A stretch of 19,423 bases of DNA, taken from positions 1 through 19,423 of the forward strand of contig CAYHKY010000024.1 in NCBI GenBank assembly GCA_964357355.1, given 5' to 3'. This document shows positions 7,409-14,829 of the stretch, one piece after another. A program made the translations under genes and the position numbers. The stretch's first letter is position 1; each line of letters starts with the position of its first letter. Below the pieces are notes generated by a model. That model had not been told where the DNA came from. It ran no database searches and saw nothing but the letters and a program-made list of their open reading frames with translations. Source of the stretch: CAYHKY01 sp964357355. Its GTDB lineage: Bacteria; Patescibacteriota; Microgenomatia; UBA10105.

Positions 7409-8879
7409 TACAGGTAAAAAAAAGGTAATAATCCTGGGCGGTGGACTTGCCGGGCTTGCTGCCGGTTATGAACTTGTTAAGTCGGGTTGTCACGTTACCA
7501 TTTTGGAGCGAGAGGATGATGTTGGGGGATTAGCCAGAACGATTGAAAAAAACGGATTTCGTTTCGATACTGGGCCTCATCGCTGGTACACGAAAAATGA
7601 CATGGTAAACACATGGATGCTTAAGCTCCTCGGTGACGAAGTTGTAAAAGTTCCACGTTTAACGAGAATTTATTTTGATCAGAAATTCTTTAATTATCCT
7701 ATCAAAATCAAAAGTACTTTGATGGGAATGGGGTTAGTTAAAACGTCAATGGCTGTTTTAGACTACTGTTTTATTCGTTTCATCCAGCTTTTTTACAGGA
7801 AACAACCCATAAGCCTAGAGGATGGATATGTTGCAAAATTTGGTAGAACGCTGTATCAGTTGTTTTTCAAGCGTTACAGTGAAAAACTTTGGGGTACAAG
7901 TTGTCAAAATATTTCGGCCGATTGGATTGGTCAACGTACACGCGGATTCAACATTGGAACAATCATTAAAGAAACCTTATTTAAATCAAAAGAAATAGTG
8001 TCCTTCGTTGACGAATTCTCATATCCTAAAAACGGTATTGGGCGAATTGCGCAAAAAATGGCCGAAGAAATAATAAAAAATGGAGGTACAATAATTTTGA
8101 AAAGTACAGTGACAAAAATTCAACATATTAATGAGCACGTTACAGGAATTACCTATGTTTCAAAGAAAATATCAGTAACGCTTGAAGCGGAGCAAGTCAT
8201 AAGCTCTATCCCACTAAGTGATTTAATTGACATATTGTCCCCTGTTATTCCAGCAGAAATCGCTAAGGTAAATAAACGTCTTACCTACAGGGATGAACTT
8301 CAAGTAGCAATTTTTGTGAAAAAAACTCATGTTACCCCTGACACCTGGGTATACGTGCATTCCTTAGAATTGCCATTTATAAGGTTTATGGAAATGGATA
8401 ATTGGAGTGAAAAACTTTCACCTGATGGAACTACTACATTGGTGTTTGAAATAGCATGTAATGTGGGAGATGAAACCTGGAATTTAGGTGATAAGGAATT
8501 AATAGAAAGAGTGATAAAGGCATTTATTTCTGAATTTAAATTGATTACAAGAAAAGATATTCTTGGCGGACACATACATCGGATGCCCAAAGAGTATCCG
8601 GTCTATCACATAGGGTATCGGGAAGATGTGGGTAAATTAAAAAATTACCTTGCTCGTTTCAGAAATCTTCAACTGGTGGGAAGAAATGGAACGTTTCGTT
8701 ATAATAATATGGATCATTCTATTGAAATGGGATTATATAGTGCGTGGAATATTATTGAAAATGAACGGAAGTTTGATATTGAGTCAGTCAACATTGAACG
8801 TGAGTATTTGGAAGAAAAACGGCTGCGAGTTGCGGAACCCGAATTATCAGAAGATCAATATGTAGAAGAGAAACATTGA
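7401..8879 (+). CDS. FAD-dependent oxidoreductase, UDP-galactopyranose mutase/protoporphyrinogen oxidase-like
   Basis: A 492-residue cytoplasmic flavoprotein of the amine-oxidase superfamily. The FAD-binding fold starts at once with V9-I-I-L-G13-G-G-L-A-G18, then the acidic ribose ligand E36 and the G42-G-L-A-R46 loop. D56-T-G-P-H60-R follows; it resembles the substrate-side motif of galactopyranose-mutase-like enzymes. A second FAD contact is seen in the 'LVGRNGTFRYNN' region (G427-N429 on) near the C-terminus. Length exceeds a typical bacterial UDP-galactopyranose mutase (roughly 370-400), so true mutase activity is uncertain. In this setting, directly after an epimerase and before a polyprenyl-sugar GT2, a role in making an unusual sugar donor is a reasonable inference. 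The last 30 residues are rich in E, R and K. ATG 7401 overlaps the previous stop region. Confidence 0.82.
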   Translation: MSNTGKKKVIILGGGLAGLAAGYELVKSGCHVTILEREDDVGGLARTIEKNGFRFDTGPHRWYTKNDMVNTWMLKLLGDEVVKVPRLTRIYFDQKFFNYPIKIKSTLMGMGLVKTSMAVLDYCFIRFIQLFYRKQPISLEDGYVAKFGRTLYQLFFKRYSEKLWGTSCQNISADWIGQRTRGFNIGTIIKETLFKSKEIVSFVDEFSYPKNGIGRIAQKMAEEIIKNGGTIILKSTVTKIQHINEHVTGITYVSKKISVTLEAEQVISSIPLSDLIDILSPVIPAEIAKVNKRLTYRDELQVAIFVKKTHVTPDTWVYVHSLELPFIRFMEMDNWSEKLSPDGTTTLVFEIACNVGDETWNLGDKELIERVIKAFISEFKLITRKDILGGHIHRMPKEYPVYHIGYREDVGKLKNYLARFRNLQLVGRNGTFRYNNMDHSIEMGLYSAWNIIENERKFDIESVNIEREYLEEKRLRVAEPELSEDQYVEEKH

Positions 8880-8895
8880 TATTTCTTCTAATATT

Positions 8896-9651
8896 ATGTT
8901 GAATAGACCTCGTATTGTGGTTGTGATGCCAGCATATAATGCAGAAAAAACTCTTGAGCAAACAGTCAAGGATTTCCCCTCTGGATTAGTCAGCAATACC
9001 ATTCTTGTTGATGATGGATCAACAGATCAAACGGTCAAAATTGCAAAAAGACTTGAACTTACAGTATTTCAACATCCAAATAATCTGGGTTACGGAGGTA
9101 ATCAAAAAACCTGCTATTGGGAAGCTTTAAAGGTGCATCCGGACATAGTTGTAATGGTGCATCCTGATTATCAATATGATAGCAGGTTGATTGGAGAGCT
9201 AGTCAGGCCTATTATTGAGGGGCGCTATGACATGATGTACGGGAATCGGATTCGAACAAGACAAGAAGTTTTGGATGGGGGAATGCCACTTATTAAATAT
9301 GTTCTCAATCGTACTTTTTGTGTCCTTGAAAATATAATTTTGGGAGCTAATTTTTCTGAATATTTCAGTGGCATGCGTGCGTACAGCGCAAAATTTTTAA
9401 GAGCTGTTCCCTACCAGCGTTTTTCCAATGATTTTGTATTTGATCAACAATTAATGATTGCAGCCTTTGCAGCGGGTTTTAGAATTGGCGAAGTAGATAT
9501 TCCTGTCCGTTATTTTTCCCAAAGCTCCTCAATCAAATTTTGGAAAGGGACAAAATTTCTGTTAGAAACAATTTTTACTCTGATGCTTTTTATTGGTTAC
9601 AAATACGGGAAAATAAACAGCTACCTTTTTGGAGCACAAAACCCCTCATGA
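8896..9651 (+). CDS. GT2 glycosyltransferase, polyprenyl-phosphate sugar synthase-like
   Basis: A 251-residue GT-A fold family 2 glycosyltransferase at the cytoplasmic face. Such enzymes move a sugar from a nucleotide donor to polyprenyl phosphate. The nucleotide-binding D39-D40-G-S opens the domain, preceded by 'VVMPAYNAEKTL'. A 'NNLGYGGNQK' loop at 62-71 follows. The metal motif appears as H89-P-D91-Y-Q-Y-D95 in place of the common DADGQ, a known variant subgroup as I recall it. 'FDQQLMIAA' near residue 190 is the acceptor-side motif. The C-terminal 30 residues are hydrophobic and may touch the membrane. No full membrane anchor helices are present. The end overlaps the next gene at ATGA, which couples it to the PTPS-related membrane protein, a likely user of its product. 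Confidence 0.87.
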   Translation: MLNRPRIVVVMPAYNAEKTLEQTVKDFPSGLVSNTILVDDGSTDQTVKIAKRLELTVFQHPNNLGYGGNQKTCYWEALKVHPDIVVMVHPDYQYDSRLIGELVRPIIEGRYDMMYGNRIRTRQEVLDGGMPLIKYVLNRTFCVLENIILGANFSEYFSGMRAYSAKFLRAVPYQRFSNDFVFDQQLMIAAFAAGFRIGEVDIPVRYFSQSSSIKFWKGTKFLLETIFTLMLFIGYKYGKINSYLFGAQNPS

Positions 9652-11306
9652 GCGCTAGAACTATATTAGGAATATCCTTTTTGTTGATTACCAGCTTGTG
9701 GGCAATGAAGGCGTTTATGCATCCGGGTTTCTACACCAGTCACGATGGTTGGCATCAAGTTGCACGGCTCTATCATTGGAATCAAGCAGTTATAGATGGG
9801 CAAATTCCTCCTAGGTGGAGCAGCGGGCTTTATAACGGTTTCGGTTACCCTCTATTTATTTTTTCGTACCATTTACCTTGGTGGTTAGCCTCACCGTTGG
9901 TTCAAAGCGGAGTCTCAATTTTTGATTCAATTAAAATAGTATTTATTGTTACCTATGTTGTCTCAGGTATAACAATGTATTTATATGCGCGTGATCTATG
10001 GGGGAATTGGGGAGGATTAGTTTCTGCATTTATATACCTTTTTACACCTTATCGATTCGCCAATATTTTCGTTCGTGCAAATATTGGCGAGGCAGTCAGT
10101 TTTGTTTTTATTCCGCTTGTTTTTTGGGCAATATATCGACTTCGGATTAAACTAAGCGCAGTCATGATAGCGTTCGGAGCTATAGGAATCGGGGGATTTA
10201 TGCTTTCCCACGTCATGGTAGCTTTCTTATTTTTTGTACCTTTCATTCTTACATTTAGCTCATACCTTTTCGTCCCACCTGGCGGTGTTCGGAGATATAA
10301 ACGAAAATTTATTTTAGCATTAGTATTAATAGGCGTATTAGGAATTGGATTGGCTGCATATTACCTGATTCCGGCAATTGGCTATAAATCTATAACTGTA
10401 TTTAACAATTTGTATCACGATCTATATAAAGAACATTTTACTTCTTTAAGCAAATTATTATATTCACCATGGGGTTATGGAGCTATAAAAACAGATGGAG
10501 AAATGTCACGCCAAGTAGGTTTGGTGATTTGGGGAATTTTAATGTTTAGCACTGGTTCAATTACATACCAAATAATTAAAAAAAGATCAATTAACTTAAA
10601 TTTGCTCATTCAATTAACTTTTTTATTAAGTAGTATTTTTGCTATTTTTATGATGCTTCCGCAGTCTGGGGAAGTTTGGAAATTGATTGCAGGTTTGGCT
10701 ATAGTTGATTTTCCGTGGCGTTTTTTATCAGTGACGACATTTTGTGGAGCTATTCTTGCCGGAGGATTAATCAAAGTGACCAGCAGTCAGTTGATTAAAA
10801 AAATCATGGTTATAATTCTTATATTGGGTGCAATAGTTACTAACCGTAATCATTTAAGAGTAAACCAGTATACGGATATTCCACTCTCTTTATATATAGA
10901 TTCTGAGATAACTACTAATACTGATGATGAATATCTGCCTGTATGGGTAAATCGCAACTACGCTAAAACAGAAAGAAAGGAGTTTATTAGTTCTCATATT
11001 AATTCATCACAATTTAAACAACTATCTAATGTAATTGAATTTAGCTACACATCACCCAAAGACAGTAAGGAGGGTATAAATCAAATGTATTTTCCTGGTT
11101 GGGTTTATTACAGTGATGGGGTGAAGCAAGCTTTGAATAAAGATTCATGGGGAGCTATAGTTATTCCCGTATTTGCAGGTTTTCATAAGGCCAAATTAGT
11201 GTTTGAGCAGACCTCTGTTATGCGTTATGGAGAATATATAAGTATTGTATGTATTTTTATAACAATGCTTCTAATAATACGGAGAAAAGGCGCAAATAGA
11301 GCATGA
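9648..11306 (+). CDS. PTPS-related/YfhO-like multi-spanning membrane protein, probable GT-C glycosyltransferase
   Basis: A 552-residue integral membrane protein matching the 6-pyruvoyl-tetrahydropterin-synthase-related membrane family. Despite its name this family has a GT-C-like layout. After the first helix comes H32-D33-G-W-H, the expected acidic catalytic loop, then 'GFGYPLFIFSYHLPWW' before the second helix. 'FVRANIGE' (R143 to E148) is the family's conserved inner motif. About ten hydrophobic segments end near residue 400. The extracytoplasmic C-terminal domain has the typical P483-G-W485 element, 'GAIVIPVFAGFHK', and a closing helix, as in YfhO. ATG at 9648 is chosen over an upstream TTG at 9540: it overlaps the previous stop as ATGA and begins with a proper membrane helix, while the extra 36 residues would be read inside the GT2 gene. 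Confidence 0.83.
   Translation: MSARTILGISFLLITSLWAMKAFMHPGFYTSHDGWHQVARLYHWNQAVIDGQIPPRWSSGLYNGFGYPLFIFSYHLPWWLASPLVQSGVSIFDSIKIVFIVTYVVSGITMYLYARDLWGNWGGLVSAFIYLFTPYRFANIFVRANIGEAVSFVFIPLVFWAIYRLRIKLSAVMIAFGAIGIGGFMLSHVMVAFLFFVPFILTFSSYLFVPPGGVRRYKRKFILALVLIGVLGIGLAAYYLIPAIGYKSITVFNNLYHDLYKEHFTSLSKLLYSPWGYGAIKTDGEMSRQVGLVIWGILMFSTGSITYQIIKKRSINLNLLIQLTFLLSSIFAIFMMLPQSGEVWKLIAGLAIVDFPWRFLSVTTFCGAILAGGLIKVTSSQLIKKIMVIILILGAIVTNRNHLRVNQYTDIPLSLYIDSEITTNTDDEYLPVWVNRNYAKTERKEFISSHINSSQFKQLSNVIEFSYTSPKDSKEGINQMYFPGWVYYSDGVKQALNKDSWGAIVIPVFAGFHKAKLVFEQTSVMRYGEYISIVCIFITMLLIIRRKGANRA
10057..10090 (+). repeat. 12-bp perfect inverted repeat inside the PTPS-related gene
   Basis: TCGCCAATATTT (10057-10068) and AAATATTGGCGA (10079-10090) are perfectly complementary around a 10-base loop. 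They fall across the conserved protein motif RFANIFVRANIGE, so this is native coding sequence and not an insertion. A stem this long could shape the mRNA or be chance helped by protein constraint. Confidence 0.7.
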
Positions 11307-12055
11307 AATTATCAGTTGTTCTTGCTACTTTCAATGAGTCTGCAAACTTGTCTGACTGCTTAAAGAGCGTTGGTGGGTGGTGCGATGAAATTGTAATTGT
11401 TGATGGATCGTCAACAGACAATACCGTGGAAATTGCTAAACAATTTGGTGCACGTATATTTATCACAGACAACCCCAAAATTTTTCACATTAATAAACAG
11501 AAGGCAATTGATTGTGCAAGTTTTGAATGGATACTCCAACTTGATGCTGACGAAAGAGTCACAGAAAAACTAAGAAATGAAATAAATATTGCCGTTAAAA
11601 ATCCAGAAATTAATGGGTATTGGATCCCTAGGAAAAATTTCTTTTTAGGCAGATTCTTGATGAAAGGTGGGGCATATCCAGACTACAGTTTAAGACTGTA
11701 TAGAAAAGGAAAAGGACGATTACCTCAAAAAGATGTTCACGAACAAGCTGAAGTAGTAGGAAGTGTGAGTTATCTACATGAGCCGATTATTCATATGGCA
11801 GATGTTTCATTTTCGCGGTATATGTTGCGTTTTAACCGATATACGGAATTGATCGCTTTACAGATAAAGGAAAGAGATGCGAAAATTACATTAGTCGGTC
11901 TTGTAACTTATTTAGTGTTTAAGCCAATTGCATGGTTTTTGTCAGTCTATATACGCCATAAGGGATTTATGGATTCCTGGCAAGGGTTGATATTTTCCTT
12001 TTTTTCAGCCCTAAGATTTCCTGTAGCTTATATTAAATTTATGAGAAACCTTTAA
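11303..12055 (+). CDS. GT2 glycosyltransferase, WaaE/KdtX-like
   Basis: A 250-residue family 2 glycosyltransferase resembling the WaaE-like group that adds glucose or a similar sugar to lipid-linked or lipid A core acceptors. The nucleotide motif V33-D34-G-S-S-T-D39-N-T follows 'SVVLATFNESANL'. The metal motif is L80-D81-A-D83-E84. 'KDVHEQAEV' near 145-153 matches the conserved 'H E' pair typical of this subgroup. After about residue 190 there are hydrophobic stretches with interspersed basic residues that suggest membrane association. The start overlaps the previous stop (ATGA), and its own stop overlaps the next start (TAATG), placing it firmly in the coupled series. Donor and acceptor are unknown; a true LPS role is unlikely if the host lacks LPS, as expected for CPR bacteria. 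Confidence 0.85.
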   Translation: MKLSVVLATFNESANLSDCLKSVGGWCDEIVIVDGSSTDNTVEIAKQFGARIFITDNPKIFHINKQKAIDCASFEWILQLDADERVTEKLRNEINIAVKNPEINGYWIPRKNFFLGRFLMKGGAYPDYSLRLYRKGKGRLPQKDVHEQAEVVGSVSYLHEPIIHMADVSFSRYMLRFNRYTELIALQIKERDAKITLVGLVTYLVFKPIAWFLSVYIRHKGFMDSWQGLIFSFFSALRFPVAYIKFMRNL

Positions 12056-13095
12056 TGAAAGTAGGATTTATTATTCCTCCACTTATTCAACACGAGACAA
12101 GAGGCACCGGAATTTATGCAAAAAATCTTGCTAGTGCTTTAGAAGCGTATACAGATTGGGAGGTTGTTAGGGTTCATGCTGAGTTCTTACCGACTGCAGT
12201 GGATATTTATCATTTTCCTTATTTTGACCCTTTTTTTCTGACTTTACCTATATTCAGATCAAAAAAAACTGTGGTAACTATTCACGATCTTATTCCGCTT
12301 AATTTTCCTCAACATTTTCCCAGAGGAATAAAAGGGGAAATAAAATGGAGAATTCAGAGAATTGCGGTGTCAACGGTAAATGCAATTATTACGGATTCTA
12401 TGGCTTCCAAACACGATATTGAGACTCACCTAGCGTATAATAAAAACAAAATACACACTGTTTATTTGGCTGCGGCGAAAGAATTTCAAACACCACGTGA
12501 TAAGGTGGATATGGATCGTGTTCGTGACAAATACCATTTGCCTAAAGAATTTTTTTTATTTGTGGGAGAAAGCAACTGGAATAAAAATATTCCAAATATA
12601 ATTCGAGCTATTAAATCTGCCGAAGCATCATTAGTTATTGTGAATAAATCGTTTACATTACGGCTGGGTGATAATTACAATTCATGGCAAGATGCTTTGA
12701 TTGAGGCGCAGCATGAAGCAGAAGGGTACGAAAGAATTTTTCGATTGGGAGGAGTTGAGTTAAATGACCTTGTTACTTTATATAAAATGGCAAGCGCTCT
12801 TATAATGCCTTCTTATTACGAAGGATTTGGAATTCCCGTAGTTGAAGCGTTTTCGGCAGGATGCCCGGTAATTACGACTAATCGAGGTAGTCTGGGAGAA
12901 ATTTGTAGAGATGCTTCTATTATGGTGAATCCGGATAATGTAAGTGAAATCGTCAACGCTATGAATCGTCTACAAAAGGACATTAATCTTCGCAAGAAGT
13001 TAATTACTAAAGGAAAACACTTGGCTCGTAATTTTACATGGGAAAAAACATCTAAAGAAACTGCTAGGATTTATAATCAAGTTTTAGGATCATAA
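12055..13095 (+). CDS. GT4 (GT-B) glycosyltransferase, mannosyltransferase-like
   Basis: A 346-residue soluble or peripherally bound GT-B glycosyltransferase of family 4. The N-terminal acceptor domain begins with G17-T-G-I-Y21, followed by 'TVVTIHDLIPL', which is typical of the mannosyltransferase B-like subgroup. The C-terminal nucleotide-sugar domain has 'FLFVGESNWNKN' and the retaining EX7E motif E256-G-F-G-I-P-V-V-E264, then the usual 'A.GCPVI' stretch. Length is normal. ATG 12055 shares one base with the preceding TAA. The probable role is to add mannose or glucose from GDP- or UDP-sugar to a lipid-linked glycan in the cytoplasm; the exact donor is not readable from sequence. Confidence 0.88.
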   Translation: MKVGFIIPPLIQHETRGTGIYAKNLASALEAYTDWEVVRVHAEFLPTAVDIYHFPYFDPFFLTLPIFRSKKTVVTIHDLIPLNFPQHFPRGIKGEIKWRIQRIAVSTVNAIITDSMASKHDIETHLAYNKNKIHTVYLAAAKEFQTPRDKVDMDRVRDKYHLPKEFFLFVGESNWNKNIPNIIRAIKSAEASLVIVNKSFTLRLGDNYNSWQDALIEAQHEAEGYERIFRLGGVELNDLVTLYKMASALIMPSYYEGFGIPVVEAFSAGCPVITTNRGSLGEICRDASIMVNPDNVSEIVNAMNRLQKDINLRKKLITKGKHLARNFTWEKTSKETARIYNQVLGS

Positions 13096-13098
13096 GAC

Positions 13099-14829
13099 AT
13101 GAAACAGACGATTAGACGTTCATATGAATTTGTAATTTCACATAGAAAAATTGAATTTGTATTATTAATTCTTTTTGCAATTTATTGGGCAAATACTTTT
13201 CACACCAATTTTCCAGATGAATTCGACAATATAGTTGGAGGATGGTATATCAACCAAGGCCGTATTCCATATGTCGGATTTTTTAGTCACCACAATCCAG
13301 GATCGTATTATATTGCCTCTCTTATCACATTGCTTACAAAGCAATCTTTTGTCGCGTTTCGGAGTATTTGGGCCATAGTATTATTTGGGACGGGGTTAGG
13401 CGGTTATCTATATCTTCGTTTCTCTCTAGGCGCTAAGAGAATTGATTTTTACCTGCCTTACTTATTCGCGTTAGGCTTAGGTGCTACCTACTTTTGGGCT
13501 CATATGTTACTTTCTGAGACTGTGGTTGGATATCTCCTAGTCCCAGCTTATGCACTTGTGGTTTTGAGAACTTTGTTTAGTGAAAAATTCACCAGATCGG
13601 ATATCATATTTATATCTCTTACTACTTCATTCGCTTTATATACTTCGCTTATATTTATTTATGCAGTAATTGTATTACTGGGATTATTCGCTTACAGATA
13701 CATATCTCAAGAAAACATACGGAAAGAAAAAAGACGTTTTTTCAAAAACTTCTTAGTTACTTTAATAATTTTTATTATTCCTTATTTAATATTTATACTT
13801 CATTTATTAATAACTGGCAGTTGGTCGGAATTTATTTTTCAATCCATAAGTTACAATAGAGATTACTATATTTACAATTTCCCTGTTGTTGCAGGAAAAA
13901 TTTCCACTAATCCAGCACGATTCGCACTCTCAATTTTTTATAATACAACTCTTCAATTTCATTCATTACTTGTTCAGGTGCGCAATTTCAACTTTTCATA
14001 TCCCGTAAATATTACTTTGTTGCTTGGAAATACGGCGTTACTTATTTACTTACTAAGTAAACGAAAAATGTCACTTAGTGTAGCAATTTATTTATTTTTA
14101 GTTTATCTGAACGCACGAAGTGAGCCATTGAATTCACAAGAAACTGATTTTCACTCAACAGTTTATTTCATGGTCAGTCTATTTAATATGTGTTGGATAC
14201 TTAAGGAATTGTTTTACAGTCTGAGTACGAAAATCAGTGATAGCTGGCGGTATGTATACAAAATAATATTTACAACCCTGGCCATTTATGCTTTCTTCTT
14301 CGTTTTATTTTTAACTAGAACATTTGGAGAAAAAGTGTACGCAAAAATCATGGGGCATGCTCCAGCTATTTATGACGCACCAGTGGTAGCCCCCATTGTC
14401 AACAAAATAGTTTCACGAAACGAATATTTTTGGATCGGACCGTTTGAGTTTCAAGAGCTGTTATATATCAACGGTAAATTACCCTCAAAGTATCATTGGT
14501 TTTTACCAGCTAGCGCCCGCTCTGAAAAAATTAAGAATGAGCTGACAAGAGATCTTCACAAGAATAAACCGAAGCTGATTGTGTTCAAAGAAGATTATCG
14601 TGCGTTCGGCACAGAGGCGAAAGATTTTAATCCAACAATCGTCGATATTTTACGGAATGATTATTTCCGATTAGAAGACTTAGAGGCAGAAGGAAAGAGA
14701 TTTAAGCCAAAGATCATCAACTTACACAATTTTAATATTGCCACAAACTTTTATTTTGACAAAAGCCGTAAGGAAGAAATCATCGAATTATTATTACGTG
14801 AAGAAATCATCGAACCAAACCCCTCATGA
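13099..14829 (+). CDS. GT-C (GT39/PMT_2-like) membrane glycosyltransferase, distinct subfamily
   Basis: A 576-residue multi-spanning protein with GT-C layout but clearly different from copies 1-4. A short basic N-terminus leads to a membrane helix (about 18-33), then the acidic loop P39-D40-E41-F-D43. The next motif, F62-S-H64-H65-N-P-G68, sits where the other GT-C proteins have DYKxP. About ten hydrophobic segments run to about 420. The C-terminal roughly 130 residues form a soluble domain rich in lysine and glutamate. Two near-identical EEIIE stretches close the protein, arising from a direct DNA repeat. It probably uses a polyprenyl-phosphate sugar; the acceptor is unknown. It lies 3 bases after the GT4 gene and overlaps the next gene at ATGA. 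Confidence 0.8.
   Translation: MKQTIRRSYEFVISHRKIEFVLLILFAIYWANTFHTNFPDEFDNIVGGWYINQGRIPYVGFFSHHNPGSYYIASLITLLTKQSFVAFRSIWAIVLFGTGLGGYLYLRFSLGAKRIDFYLPYLFALGLGATYFWAHMLLSETVVGYLLVPAYALVVLRTLFSEKFTRSDIIFISLTTSFALYTSLIFIYAVIVLLGLFAYRYISQENIRKEKRRFFKNFLVTLIIFIIPYLIFILHLLITGSWSEFIFQSISYNRDYYIYNFPVVAGKISTNPARFALSIFYNTTLQFHSLLVQVRNFNFSYPVNITLLLGNTALLIYLLSKRKMSLSVAIYLFLVYLNARSEPLNSQETDFHSTVYFMVSLFNMCWILKELFYSLSTKISDSWRYVYKIIFTTLAIYAFFFVLFLTRTFGEKVYAKIMGHAPAIYDAPVVAPIVNKIVSRNEYFWIGPFEFQELLYINGKLPSKYHWFLPASARSEKIKNELTRDLHKNKPKLIVFKEDYRAFGTEAKDFNPTIVDILRNDYFRLEDLEAEGKRFKPKIINLHNFNIATNFYFDKSRKEEIIELLLREEIIEPNPS
14773..14814 (+). repeat. 15-base direct repeat in the 3' end of the GT-C gene
   Basis: GAAGAAATCATCGAA occurs at 14773-14787 and 14800-14814, 27 bases apart, so in frame. 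It produces EEIIELLLR-EEIIE at the extreme C-terminus. A 9-residue duplication is the simplest origin; extra tail length may vary among strains. Confidence 0.75.

Noticed and set aside
9540..9647. Upstream TTG extension of the PTPS-related protein by 36 residues
   Set aside because: It reads inside the GT2 gene in another frame, is polar and unlike a membrane-protein start, and the ATG at 9648 overlaps the stop as ATGA and starts directly with a helix.
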